Below, piece by piece: positions 47,036 to 56,007 of a DNA stretch of 64,000 bases. This DNA comes from Chitinophaga sp. MM2321. GTDB lineage: Bacteria > Bacteroidota > Bacteroidia > Chitinophagales > Chitinophagaceae. The notes beneath the pieces are model-generated. The model saw only the letters and a program-made list of their open reading frames with translations, was not told where the DNA came from and searched no databases. The stretch lies in the NCBI RefSeq assembly GCF_964033635.1, contig NZ_OZ035533.1, positions 744,001 through 808,000 of the forward strand, read 5' to 3'. Position 1 is the first letter of the stretch. Each line of letters begins with the position of its first letter. The position numbers and the translations under genes are program-made.

Positions 47036-47427
47036 TACGATTTATTTTTTAGCCTTGTGAGCCGGTATAGGCTCAGTGTTTCAAATACGGTATATACCAG
47101 GTACAGGAACAATAGCATGAAAATCGTGAGCTTGCTCACATGGGGCTTGTAAATCAGCACATAGGTAACAATACCGAGTACACAGAGTACCAGTTTGCTG
47201 AGTGTAGAGCCATATACGGCGCGTACAAATGCGTGTTGGTTGGAAGAGGCGAGCCCTTTGCGGCTCATCATGTAGGAGACCAGTGTTATTAATGCCAGTA
47301 CCAGGTTGCCGGCCATCAGCACATAAATATGTACGCCGATATCCAGTAACCTGGGCTTGAACACTACTATAAGGCCATTTAAAATTCCAAAAACTGAAAA
47401 TAATCTGATTAAAAATCTATCACTCAT
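47035..47427 (-). CDS. Small membrane protein (four predicted helices), AtpZ neighbour
   Basis: A 130-residue protein with about four hydrophobic helices (FSVFGILNGLIVVF, VLMAGNLVLALITLVSYMM, LVLCVLGIVTYVLIY, LLFLYLVYTVFETLSLY) and a basic tail. I do not recognise a domain. Its start overlaps the AtpZ stop by 8 nt and its stop overlaps the SprT start. In Bacteroidota a similar small membrane protein often lies between AtpZ and atpB, so an assembly role with F-type ATPase is possible, but no ATP synthase subunit is present here. Confidence 0.75.
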   Translation of the reverse strand: MSDRFLIRLFSVFGILNGLIVVFKPRLLDIGVHIYVLMAGNLVLALITLVSYMMSRKGLASSNQHAFVRAVYGSTLSKLVLCVLGIVTYVLIYKPHVSKLTIFMLLFLYLVYTVFETLSLYRLTRLKNKS

Positions 47428-47647
47428 GCCGTCGGGTATCTTTTATAATTTGCCACAAAAGTAGGGCTAATGCCAGTAAAGAAAAAATGATCAGGAATAC
47501 AGGGAACCGCCAGCCGATCCGCTGGTCTAATTTATACCCTGCAAACACTGCCAATCCCAATGTGGCCATCATTTGAAACGCCAACCCGGCATAACGTAAT
47601 ACGGGATTATGCTTCCTGCTGGGCTTCCTGGAGGACGGATTTTCCAT
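47420..47647 (-). CDS. AtpZ/AtpI family protein
   Basis: About 75 residues from the ATG at 47647 (MENPSSRKPSRK). Two membrane helices (GLAFQMMATLGLAVFAGYKLD and PVFLIIFSLLALALLLWQIIKD) flank the typical GYKLDQRIGWRFPVF linker. AtpZ/AtpI proteins assist c-ring assembly or Mg/Ca transport for ATP synthase. The gene overlaps the end of the bactofilin gene by 41 nt in another frame. The usual downstream atpB is absent. Confidence 0.85.
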   Translation of the reverse strand: MENPSSRKPSRKHNPVLRYAGLAFQMMATLGLAVFAGYKLDQRIGWRFPVFLIIFSLLALALLLWQIIKDTRRHE

Positions 47648-48035
47648 TTTTCTTGTTGTCTGGCGCCGGTTGGTTATCCATGAAGCAACGGCCGTTGAAT
47701 TTAGCGGTTGGCTCCATTTCAAATTGTGTGGTATACACATCTCCCTGTACCAGCGCATTGGATTTCAGGAATAATAATTCTTCTACCTTAATGATACCGG
47801 TTACCTTACCCAGAATATCTGCACTCTGACAAACCAGGTCGCCAATGATATCTCCTTCAGGACCCACTACTATCTTGGCTTTTGTTGATACCAGCCCATT
47901 TACCTGTCCATCGATCCTGATATCGCCTTCACATACAATATCACCCTGGATAGAAGTTCCGCTGCCTATAATATTAATTGTAGACGTAGGTAACAAGGTC
48001 TTATTGTCACCTTTTGATTTCTGATTGTTAAACAT
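47607..48035 (-). CDS. Bactofilin (polymer-forming cytoskeletal protein)
   Basis: A 142-residue bactofilin forming a right-handed beta-helix that polymerises without nucleotide. A short disordered N-terminus precedes the core (NIIGSGTSIQGDIVCEGDIRIDGQVNG, KIVVGPEGDIIGDLVCQSADILGKVTG), which has the repeating hydrophobic/Gly pattern. The tail is charged. Bactofilins commonly pair with an M23 peptidase; the gene immediately upstream encodes only the membrane/stalk part of such a protein. Confidence 0.93.
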   Translation of the reverse strand: MFNNQKSKGDNKTLLPTSTINIIGSGTSIQGDIVCEGDIRIDGQVNGLVSTKAKIVVGPEGDIIGDLVCQSADILGKVTGIIKVEELLFLKSNALVQGDVYTTQFEMEPTAKFNGRCFMDNQPAPDNKKNGKSVLQEAQQEA

Positions 48036-48177
48036 AGGTTTTCAGGTTTTTCAAGTTTAGCAATGTAAGATAAATAAAATATATAAATATTTTTCAATTT
48101 AGGAATGTAGGAATTTTATGGTCTGAGCGTAAACTACCCGTAAATTCTCAAATTATCAAACCGTAAATCTTAAATTT

Positions 48178-48582
48178 TTAATAAGTACTGTTATCTACTT
48201 TAGGCACTTTTAACATCGTAGTATCCAGTTTACCGGTAAAATCACCGTTGATCACCTTCTTCATGTTATCCAGGTACTGATCCCGGGCAATGATGGCTGT
48301 TTCCAGTGAGTCTGCGCGCATTTTAAGCTGGATAAATTCTTTACGTTGTTTCAGATCACCATATCCTGGAATATAATAGCGCAATGGTGTAAATACCACT
48401 GTAGCCACGGTAATAGCTACCAGCAGTACAAACAAGGTACTCAACGCTATATACACACTCATCCTGGAAAGTTTAAAGGACGTAACTTCTTCGTATGTGT
48501 CGTCATTCATAATTACCAGGCGGTATTTATGACTCAGTTTTTCCAGGTTTCTTCTATTGTTTTTCTTCCCCTTATTTGCCAT
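48178..48582 (-). CDS. M23-peptidase-like membrane stalk protein lacking the peptidase domain
   Basis: A 134-residue protein: basic N-terminus, the segment YRLVIMNDDTYEEVTSFKLS, a membrane helix (YIALSTLFVLLVAITVATVVF), LRYYIPGYGD, and a coiled region (LQLKMRADSLETAI-like). This matches the N-terminal third of the bactofilin-associated M23 (LytM) peptidases of Bacteroidota, which continue into a zinc-peptidase domain of ~150 residues. Here the protein stops after VPKVDNSTY, followed by 142 nt of AT-rich non-coding DNA. It is either a shortened membrane anchor for bactofilin or a truncated remnant. Confidence 0.7.
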   Translation of the reverse strand: MANKGKKNNRRNLEKLSHKYRLVIMNDDTYEEVTSFKLSRMSVYIALSTLFVLLVAITVATVVFTPLRYYIPGYGDLKQRKEFIQLKMRADSLETAIIARDQYLDNMKKVINGDFTGKLDTTMLKVPKVDNSTY

Positions 48583-48845
48583 TATGTGGTAATACTTATA
48601 GAGATTTATTCGTTTTCAGGCGGCTAAAGTTAATCATTATTGTATAATCAGGAATAGTGTTTTGCCGTTTGCCTGCCAGCAGGTGGATTTTTATTTGAAA
48701 ACCAGTACTTTAATCGCTGCTGCGGACATAAAAAAGTCGGTTTGCCGTTAATAATGGCAGAAAGCAATCAACTATTTTATCCTATCTTTAAAATATTTTT
48801 TCAAACAATAAGTTATATATATTTAGCCTATACACCCTGGCATCC

Positions 48846-51800
48846 ATGAATTGCTATACATCGCTACAGAAATATCCGGTTTTATTTTTTTTATTGTTTT
48901 GCATGGGATTTCCGGCGGTTATGGCGCAAAATAGGCCCCGGAACGATTCATCGCAACAACGGCAATCACAGAACAATACCACACGTAAATCTCAGAGCAA
49001 TCCTCAGAGCAAACCCCTCTTTAAGCCCAAAGAGCCAAGGGTACAGGATCGTCGTCCCCCTTCTGAAGTAATGCTGGAAAAGAAACGCTGGAATTTTAAA
49101 CGGAAGTTTTTCCAGAATATGGCCACGCACTATAATTACTATTTTCACGCCCGCGCTAAAATGAACAATGTAGTGAGAACTGCCGGCCGCGACGGACAAG
49201 ATAATTATAACATACTGCTGCCTTTTTACCCGGTAAGTATGCATGGGGAGGGCTTCAACAAAGGAGAGCTGGATTCCGTGATAGAAAAAACCAACATGGC
49301 CATTCAGTTGCACGATCCGCGGGGTAAGTGGATAGACGACTGTTTCCTGCTCATGGGCCGCGCCTATTTATATGAAGGTGACCTGGATAACGCCAATAAA
49401 ACATTTCAATACATCAATATCACTTTTGCCCCGAAAAAGAAATCGGAGTATAAAACCGTTGTAGGTTCCAGTGAAAAGGATCAGATCTCTATTGCCTCCG
49501 CAGAAAAAACAAAAGGCATCTTCGGACGCTTCAAACATACCTACGCACGCAATGACGCCTTCCTGTGGCGGGCAAAAACATTGCTGGAACAAAAAGAATA
49601 CGATGAAGTAAGGGCGCTGCTGAATGTACTGAACACAGATCCTAATTTTCCGCACCGACTGGATGGCGGACTGGCAGAAGTACGCGCCTACAGCAGCTAT
49701 ATACAGGGACGCTACCCTGAAACGATTGAACCCCTGAAAGAGGCCATCAAAAAGAGCCGTGATAAGGTATCCAAGGCCAGGATGTCCTACATCCTGGGGC
49801 AGCTGTATGTACAGCAGCACCAGAAAGATTCTGCAATGGAACAGTTCCGGGGAGTGATCAGCCTGAAGCCCGATCCGATGATGGACTTCCAGGCCAGGTT
49901 GCAGATAGCCAAAATGAATGCGGAAACAGAAGGGGGACTGGCACAAAGCCAGGCAGGACTGCACCATATGCTGAAAAAGGAAAGGTTTATCAATTTCCGC
50001 GATGCCATCCTGTATACCATGGGCACCCTGGAATATCCTAAAGACCCGGAAGCGGCGCTTGGTTACATGCAGAAATCATTGCAGGTACCCAGCAATAACC
50101 TGATCCAGCGTACACTTACCTATAAAGGCATCGCCGATATTTATTATGACCAGCGTCAATACCTGGATGCCAAAAAATATTATGACAGCACAGCGGGTAT
50201 AATGACTCCTGAATTTGTGGATGCCGCCACCGTAACTATCCGCAAAGATGTATTGGCGGAGGTAGCGGGAAAGCTGGCAATCATCCGGAAAGAGGACAGT
50301 CTGCAACGCATTGCTGCCATGCCCGAATCCGAGCGAAACATTTTTCTGGCCAAAACAGCCGCTGTGATAAAAACCGCAGCTGCTGAAAAGAAAACAGCCG
50401 ATGCCATGCAGGCGGCCAACTCATTTGACAGTCCAACCTTTGAATCCAATAATGGCGGCGCATACAGCCCTAAAGAAGAGAAAGGCGACTGGTACTTTTA
50501 TAACCAGGGCAGCAAATCTGCCGGCTACTCTGAATTTAAACGCAGATGGGGCAACAGGCAACCTGCTGATAACTGGCGGCGTAGCCAGAATGGGGTGGTA
50601 AACGCTGCCAACAGCAATGCCCCGATCCAGCTGACGGATGCACCCGGTGCTTCATCTCCCGAAAATCTTCCTCCGGATAGTATTACCGGTGAAAGCCTGG
50701 CGTTGGGGCTACCCCTGACACCGGAAAAACTGGCTGCTTCTGTAAAAATGACCCAGGATGCCTGGTTTGATCTTGGCAAACTGTATCACGATAAACTGGA
50801 AAACTTCCCGCTGGCTATAGAAACTTATGACTCGCTGCTGATCATCTACCCGGATCATCCCCGTAAACCGGAAGTTCTTTATTCACTGTATGTATGGCAT
50901 GGTAAACTGAATCATACTGCAGCAGCAGGCCGGTATAAAAACATGGTCCTTAACCAGTACGGCAATACGAATTTTGCAGACATTATCCGTTCCGGCGGTC
51001 TGAAAGACCTGGAAGGGCCCAAGAAAAAAGCGGTGAGTGCCGCCTATGATTCGGCTTACACCGCTTTCCGCAATGGCGACTATGCCGGTGCGCTTGCCCG
51101 CAAACGTATGGCGGATACCACCTACGGCTTCAACTTCCTGCAACCTAAGTTCGACTTGCTGGAAGCAATGATCATCGTAAAAACGGACACCCTGTACGCC
51201 GGCGATACAGCGCAGCTTTCCCGCAAAGCAGTGATGGCGGTGATGAATAAATATGCGGCGGATGACGCCATCCGCTCCCAGGCCAAGGCGCTGCTGGATG
51301 CACTGGATCACCGCGCGGAGCTGGTAGATTACCTCGGTAAACTGGAAGTACGGAAAGTGGATGATAAAGGCGTACTGCTGGACGAAAATGTGTCCATGCG
51401 GTATCCATGGCAAAATCCGCAGCCTGTACTGACTGATAAACTGAATGGGGCTAAATCCCCGGCAGATTCCGCACAGATCCTGGCTAAGCTGGCTGGTGCG
51501 CCCCCTGCGCCCCTGGTACCGCAGAAGCCTGTTACACCGTATCAGCTGAAAGCCGATAACCCGCATTTTGTGGTGCTGTCATTTCAGCGGGTATCCAAAG
51601 AACTGATGGACGAAGGGCTGAAAGAATTTACCCGGTATAATGCTGCCAAACATGCTACGGATAAAATAGAGGTGGGAAGTTTTGTGCTGACACCCGGTGA
51701 TGTGATGCTTATTTTCCGGATGTTCCCGAATGAAGACAAGGCGCTGGATTATTTTGACGAGATCAGGGACGAAGCTGCGGTGAACATTATCCCCCGGATC

Positions 51801-51917
51801 CGTCCTACAGAATATTCCTTTTTTATTATTTCGAGAGATAATTTTATTTTGTTGAACAGTACCAAAGACCTGACCGGTTACCGGAAGTTCTTTACAGATA
51901 ATTATGTTACCCAATAG
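48846..51917 (+). CDS. PorW/SprE-like TPR protein (type IX secretion associated)
   Basis: A 1023-residue exported protein with a signal peptide (LFFLLFCMGFPAVMAQ) followed by a Gln/Asn/Ser-rich linker. Then comes KRKFFQNMATHYNYYFHARAKMNNV, typical of the N-terminus of PorW/SprE proteins. Several tetratricopeptide repeats follow (GRAYLYEGDLDNANKTFQYI, SYILGQLYVQQHQKDSAMEQFRG, YKGIADIYYDQRQYLDAKKYYD). It ends in a domain with HFVVLSFQRV and a FIISRDNFILL strand. PorW/SprE is a periplasmic T9SS component that other family members anchor as lipoproteins; no clear lipobox is seen here. A T9SS cargo gene lies at 19376. Confidence 0.75.
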   Translation: MNCYTSLQKYPVLFFLLFCMGFPAVMAQNRPRNDSSQQRQSQNNTTRKSQSNPQSKPLFKPKEPRVQDRRPPSEVMLEKKRWNFKRKFFQNMATHYNYYFHARAKMNNVVRTAGRDGQDNYNILLPFYPVSMHGEGFNKGELDSVIEKTNMAIQLHDPRGKWIDDCFLLMGRAYLYEGDLDNANKTFQYINITFAPKKKSEYKTVVGSSEKDQISIASAEKTKGIFGRFKHTYARNDAFLWRAKTLLEQKEYDEVRALLNVLNTDPNFPHRLDGGLAEVRAYSSYIQGRYPETIEPLKEAIKKSRDKVSKARMSYILGQLYVQQHQKDSAMEQFRGVISLKPDPMMDFQARLQIAKMNAETEGGLAQSQAGLHHMLKKERFINFRDAILYTMGTLEYPKDPEAALGYMQKSLQVPSNNLIQRTLTYKGIADIYYDQRQYLDAKKYYDSTAGIMTPEFVDAATVTIRKDVLAEVAGKLAIIRKEDSLQRIAAMPESERNIFLAKTAAVIKTAAAEKKTADAMQAANSFDSPTFESNNGGAYSPKEEKGDWYFYNQGSKSAGYSEFKRRWGNRQPADNWRRSQNGVVNAANSNAPIQLTDAPGASSPENLPPDSITGESLALGLPLTPEKLAASVKMTQDAWFDLGKLYHDKLENFPLAIETYDSLLIIYPDHPRKPEVLYSLYVWHGKLNHTAAAGRYKNMVLNQYGNTNFADIIRSGGLKDLEGPKKKAVSAAYDSAYTAFRNGDYAGALARKRMADTTYGFNFLQPKFDLLEAMIIVKTDTLYAGDTAQLSRKAVMAVMNKYAADDAIRSQAKALLDALDHRAELVDYLGKLEVRKVDDKGVLLDENVSMRYPWQNPQPVLTDKLNGAKSPADSAQILAKLAGAPPAPLVPQKPVTPYQLKADNPHFVVLSFQRVSKELMDEGLKEFTRYNAAKHATDKIEVGSFVLTPGDVMLIFRMFPNEDKALDYFDEIRDEAAVNIIPRIRPTEYSFFIISRDNFILLNSTKDLTGYRKFFTDNYVTQ

Positions 51918-52020
51918 TATTTAGCGATTCCCGATTTTGAGATGTAGCCATTTAGTCGTCACTGGAGATAACTCCCTGAAACTAAACGGCTACATCTCAA
52001 AATCAGGAAATCTCTAAATA
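51918..52020. repeat. Intergenic palindrome, imperfect ~38-bp arms
   Basis: Arms 51918-51955 and 51982-52020 are reverse complements apart from a few substitutions and one indel (shared core GATTTTGAGATGTAGCC). The loop is 26 nt. It starts immediately after the stop codon of the TPR gene and could terminate it. Similar in size and placement to the palindromes at 11072 and 63257. Confidence 0.8.
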
Positions 52021-52174
52021 TTTAATAGATTTGTGGGTCAAATTGTTAGTAAACAGGCCTGTTTATTGCTATTTGACACTTTATTGAAAAAAAAATTCGT
52101 TTAGCCAACGATAGTAAGCAACTGTCCATAACTTAAAACTCAGGCGGTCAGGCCATAAACAAATCATATAGCGC

Positions 52175-54571
52175 ATGAAAAAATCGGTGAAAATATTGTG
52201 GGGTGCGGCTTTTGGTATTTTATCTCTATTAATACTTTTTGTTTTACTTATTAATTTCCGGATAATTGGTAACATGCCTTCTATGGAGGAACTCGAGAAC
52301 CCACGTGCAGCACTGGCTTCCGAGGTAATTGCTGATGACGGGACTATTTTAGGTAAATATTACCAGGTAGATCGTTCGAGCAGTGATTATAATGAGATCT
52401 CCAAAAATGTAATCAATGCCCTGATAGCTACAGAAGAAACCCGGTTCTATGATAACTCCGGTATCGATGCGAAAGGCACGATGGCGATTCCTTTTTACCT
52501 GCTGATTGGTAAAAAACGTGGTTCAAGTACTATTACACAACAGCTGGCCCTCAACCTGCAAACAGATAACCTGGGGAAACAACGTTCTACCAACCCTATC
52601 GGCAGGGGGTTTCAGAAATTACAGGAATGGATCATTGCCATAAAACTGGAAAGAAATTTTACCAAAGAAGAAATCCTGACCCTGTATCTGAATACGGTTG
52701 CTTTCGGAGATAACGTATATGGTATTGAAAATGGCGCCCGTACTTTTTTTAGTAAGGATGCCGGACATCTGTCAATAGAAGAAGCGGCTATACTGGTGGG
52801 AATGCTGAAAGGTAATACCATGTATAATCCCCGTCGTAATCCGCAGCTGGCGCTCAGCCGCCGGAATACCGTAATAGATAATATGGTGGAATCCGGGTTT
52901 ATTAAACCGGCGGAAGCCACTGCTGCCAAAAGCAAACCAATTGTATTACACTATAATAAAATAGACCACAACAAAGGACTGGCGCCTTATTTCCGGGAAG
53001 TATTGCGGGATGAGCTGAAATCATGGTGTAAAAATCATAATAAAGCAGATGGCACGCCGTATAACCTTTACCGTGATGGTCTGAAAATATATACTACCAT
53101 TAACCCGCGTATGCAGGTGTATGCAGAAGAAGCGGTAGCCAAACACCTGCAGGTATTGCAGAAATTCCTGTCTGCACAATCAGATGTGAAGACCGGCAGC
53201 GTATGGAAGAAATGGCCGCAATACCTGGATAAATACACAAAAGAATCTGAACGCTACAAGGCCATGAAGGAAGATGAAGCTTCTGACTCAGTGATTGCAA
53301 AGGCATTCAATACACCGGTGAAAATGAAGGTGTTTGCCTGGAGGAGTTCTACAGAACCGGATTTGAATGAGATAGATACCACCATGACCCCACTGGATTC
53401 CATTAAATATATGCGTGCAGTATTGCAGGCTGGTTTTATGGCGATGGACCCTGAAAGCGGTGAAGTAAAAGCATGGGTAGGTGGTCCTGATTTCCGTTAT
53501 TTTAAAAATGACCACGTAGCTAAAACCCGCCGTCAGGTAGGTTCTACCTTCAAACCTTTCCTGTATTGTTTTGCTATCATGAATGGGATGTCGCCCAATA
53601 CCATGCTGCCGAATGAACCGGTAACCATTGGTAAATGGACCCTTTCCCGTAACTCGGAAGGTAGCGTAGGCGGTAACATCACGATGGCCGGTGCGCTGGC
53701 AAGATCACTCAACCTGGTGTCTGCCTACCTGATCAAACAGATCGGGGCTAAAGCATTCGCCGACTTTGCACAAAACAAGATCGGCTTTGAAAGTGAGATT
53801 CCACCTTATCCTTCTATTGCTTTGGGTACGCCGGAAATTTCTTTGTATGAAATGTTGCGGGCCTATACGATGTTCCCAGCCAGGGGCATCAATACCAAAC
53901 CTATTTATATTACCCGTATAGAAGACCGTAACGGTAATATCCTGGAAACATTTGCACCGGTAAAACGTGAAGTGATCAGTGAAAAAGAATCCTATACCAT
54001 GGTGAAGATGATGGAAGGCGTATTGTTACCCGGCGGTACAGGTGCGCGTATGCGTTCCCGTTATAACCTGCAGGGCGAAATGGCAGGTAAAACAGGTACC
54101 ACCAACGATAACACCGATGGCTGGTTTATGGGTTATACGCCTAAATTGCTGGCAGGCGCCTGGGTAGGTTGCGAAAATAACTTTATTCACTTTGCTACTA
54201 CCGGTATTGGTCAGGGTGCTAATACAGGCTTGCCTATATGGGCTTATTTCATGCAGAAAGTGTATGCTGATAAAACCCTTAAAATTAACAGCACTGATAA
54301 GTTTGAAGTACCTGCCAATATGAGCGATGAAACGTATTCCAACTTCGATACCAATGTAAAACCAGGTGCTGAAGCAGAAGATATCGGTAATGGTTCGGCA
54401 GAAGATTTTGGTACTGGTTCAGAAAGTGATTATGCCACACCGGGAGCAGATAAACCGGCAGCAGAACCTGCTCAAAAGCCAAAGGAAGAAAATAAACCGG
54501 CTACCAACAAGCCTAAAGATGATAATAAGCCTGCACCTAAGGCGGTGTATCCTCCTAAAAGGGATGAATAG
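52175..54571 (+). CDS. Penicillin-binding protein 1A (transglycosylase/transpeptidase)
   Basis: A 798-residue bifunctional class A PBP. After a membrane anchor (residues ~10-30) comes the GT51 glycosyltransferase domain with EETRFYDNSGID (catalytic Glu87) and GSSTITQQLALNL. The transpeptidase domain has the active Ser457 in STFK, an S-R-N motif (LSRNSEGSVGG) and KTGTT at 639. The C-terminus is a low-complexity Pro/Lys/Asp tail. It polymerises and cross-links peptidoglycan at the outer face of the inner membrane. Monocistronic. Confidence 0.96.
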   Translation: MKKSVKILWGAAFGILSLLILFVLLINFRIIGNMPSMEELENPRAALASEVIADDGTILGKYYQVDRSSSDYNEISKNVINALIATEETRFYDNSGIDAKGTMAIPFYLLIGKKRGSSTITQQLALNLQTDNLGKQRSTNPIGRGFQKLQEWIIAIKLERNFTKEEILTLYLNTVAFGDNVYGIENGARTFFSKDAGHLSIEEAAILVGMLKGNTMYNPRRNPQLALSRRNTVIDNMVESGFIKPAEATAAKSKPIVLHYNKIDHNKGLAPYFREVLRDELKSWCKNHNKADGTPYNLYRDGLKIYTTINPRMQVYAEEAVAKHLQVLQKFLSAQSDVKTGSVWKKWPQYLDKYTKESERYKAMKEDEASDSVIAKAFNTPVKMKVFAWRSSTEPDLNEIDTTMTPLDSIKYMRAVLQAGFMAMDPESGEVKAWVGGPDFRYFKNDHVAKTRRQVGSTFKPFLYCFAIMNGMSPNTMLPNEPVTIGKWTLSRNSEGSVGGNITMAGALARSLNLVSAYLIKQIGAKAFADFAQNKIGFESEIPPYPSIALGTPEISLYEMLRAYTMFPARGINTKPIYITRIEDRNGNILETFAPVKREVISEKESYTMVKMMEGVLLPGGTGARMRSRYNLQGEMAGKTGTTNDNTDGWFMGYTPKLLAGAWVGCENNFIHFATTGIGQGANTGLPIWAYFMQKVYADKTLKINSTDKFEVPANMSDETYSNFDTNVKPGAEAEDIGNGSAEDFGTGSESDYATPGADKPAAEPAQKPKEENKPATNKPKDDNKPAPKAVYPPKRDE

Positions 54572-54612
54572 CTTGATAGTAGCCCTGGGTTAAAACCCAG
54601 GGATAATGATAT

Positions 54613-54653
54613 AAAAAGAAAGGTCCCGGTATTATACCGGGACCTTTCTTTTT
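54613..54653. terminator. Bidirectional terminator between the PBP1A gene and sucC
   Basis: Perfect 17-bp hairpin AAAAAGAAAGGTCCCGG/CCGGGACCTTTCTTTTT over a 7-nt loop, with A and T runs on the two sides. A shorter hairpin (CCCTGGGT/ACCCAGGG, near 54585-54603) precedes it. Confidence 0.93.
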
Positions 54654-54676
54654 GGACGAATATGTTTGTGTAATTA

Positions 54677-55891
54677 TTAAGCTTTTATGGCTTTGTTTAC
54701 CAGGTCAGCAGCTTCGCTGAGAAGGGTGGCAGACTGTACTTTCAGGCCGCTTGCTTCGATCAGTTCTTTTGCTTCTGCAGCATTGGTACCCTGTAAGCGT
54801 ACAATGATCGGAACAGTGATGTTACCGATAGATTTGTATGCATCGATTACACCTTGTGCAACCCTGTCGCAACGAACGATACCACCGAAGATATTGATCA
54901 GGATAGCCTGTACTTTAGGGTCTTTCAGGATGATACGGAAACCTGCTTCCACAGTTTGTGCGTTGGCAGTACCGCCTACGTCCAGGAAGTTGGCAGGCTC
55001 ACCGCCGCTCAGTTTGATCATGTCCATAGTAGCCATGGCCAGACCGGCGCCGTTTACCATACAGCCTACGTTACCATCCAGTTTTACGAAGTTCAGGTTG
55101 TATTTGCTGGCTTCTACTTCTGTAGGATCTTCTTCTGAAATATCACGCAGTGCTTCCAGGTCGGGATGGCGCATCAGGGCGTTGTCATCCAGGTTTACTT
55201 TAGCATCTACGGCGATGATTTTTTCATCACTGGTTTTGAACAGCGGATTAATTTCCAGCATGCTGCAATCCAGTCCTACGTATGCGTTATAAAGACTGGT
55301 AACAAATTTTACCATGTTTTTAAACGCTTCACCGCGCAAACCGAAGTTGAAGGCGATGTTACGCGCCTGGAACGGTTGCAGGGTCATATTTGGTTTTACC
55401 CACTCTTTGAATATTTTTTCCGGTGTGCTGTGTGCTACTTCTTCGATGTCCATACCACCTTCGGTAGAGTACATAATTACGTTCTCACCTTCGGTACGGT
55501 CCAGCAGAATAGACAGGTAGAATTCTTTTACCGGGTTAGCGCCGGGATAGTAAACGTCCTGTGCTACCAATACTTTATTTACCAGTTTACCAGCGGGGCC
55601 GGTTTGAATGGTAATCAGGGTGCCCCCCAGGATATTGCCTGCTATGGTTTTAACATCTTCCGCATTTTTGCCTACTGCCACACCTTTCTGCTCTGTACCA
55701 CGGATTTTACCTTTGCCGCGTCCTCCGGCATGAATTTGCGCCTTTACAACGGCAAACTCATTACCATATTGCACCTTCAGTTGTTTGTAAGCCTCGGCCG
55801 CCGCTTCTGGCGTATCTACGGGAATGCCTTCCTGTACCGGTACATTATATTTTTTCAACAGTTCTTTAGCCTGGTACTCGTGTAAGTTCAT
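54677..55891 (-). CDS. sucC: Succinate-CoA ligase (ADP-forming) subunit beta
   Basis: A 404-residue TCA-cycle enzyme subunit. It has the ATP-grasp N-terminus MNLHEYQAKELLKKYNVPVQEG, KAQIHAGGRGKGK, the metal-binding LEINPLF and ALMRHPDLEALRD region, and the CoA-ligase fold with VNGAGLAMATMDMIKLSGGEPANFLDVGG and INIFGGIVRCD. The length is slightly above the usual ~388. The alpha subunit gene sucD is not adjacent, which is common in Bacteroidota. Confidence 0.97.
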   Translation of the reverse strand: MNLHEYQAKELLKKYNVPVQEGIPVDTPEAAAEAYKQLKVQYGNEFAVVKAQIHAGGRGKGKIRGTEQKGVAVGKNAEDVKTIAGNILGGTLITIQTGPAGKLVNKVLVAQDVYYPGANPVKEFYLSILLDRTEGENVIMYSTEGGMDIEEVAHSTPEKIFKEWVKPNMTLQPFQARNIAFNFGLRGEAFKNMVKFVTSLYNAYVGLDCSMLEINPLFKTSDEKIIAVDAKVNLDDNALMRHPDLEALRDISEEDPTEVEASKYNLNFVKLDGNVGCMVNGAGLAMATMDMIKLSGGEPANFLDVGGTANAQTVEAGFRIILKDPKVQAILINIFGGIVRCDRVAQGVIDAYKSIGNITVPIIVRLQGTNAAEAKELIEASGLKVQSATLLSEAADLVNKAIKA

Positions 55892-55965
55892 CGCAATAAA
55901 ATTTGCCGCTAAATTAGGTCATTATGTTTTAAATATAAAACTGCAATCATTTGTGAATTAAAAAA

Positions 55966-55973
55966 TAACTTTG
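55966..55973 (+). promoter_or_regulatory. -7 promoter element of purine nucleoside phosphorylase gene
   Basis: TAACTTTG matches TAnnTTTG, 34 nt before the ATG at 56008. The only TTTG upstream is too close (12 nt), so the -33 element is uncertain. Confidence 0.5.
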
Positions 55974-56007
55974 CGCGGGTTTGTTTTTTAAATCCGACTT
56001 TTAATTA

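Noticed and set aside
55166..55885. 239-codon plus-strand frame opposite sucC
   Set aside because: Complement of a conserved gene; Phe/Tyr-rich shadow without domain features.
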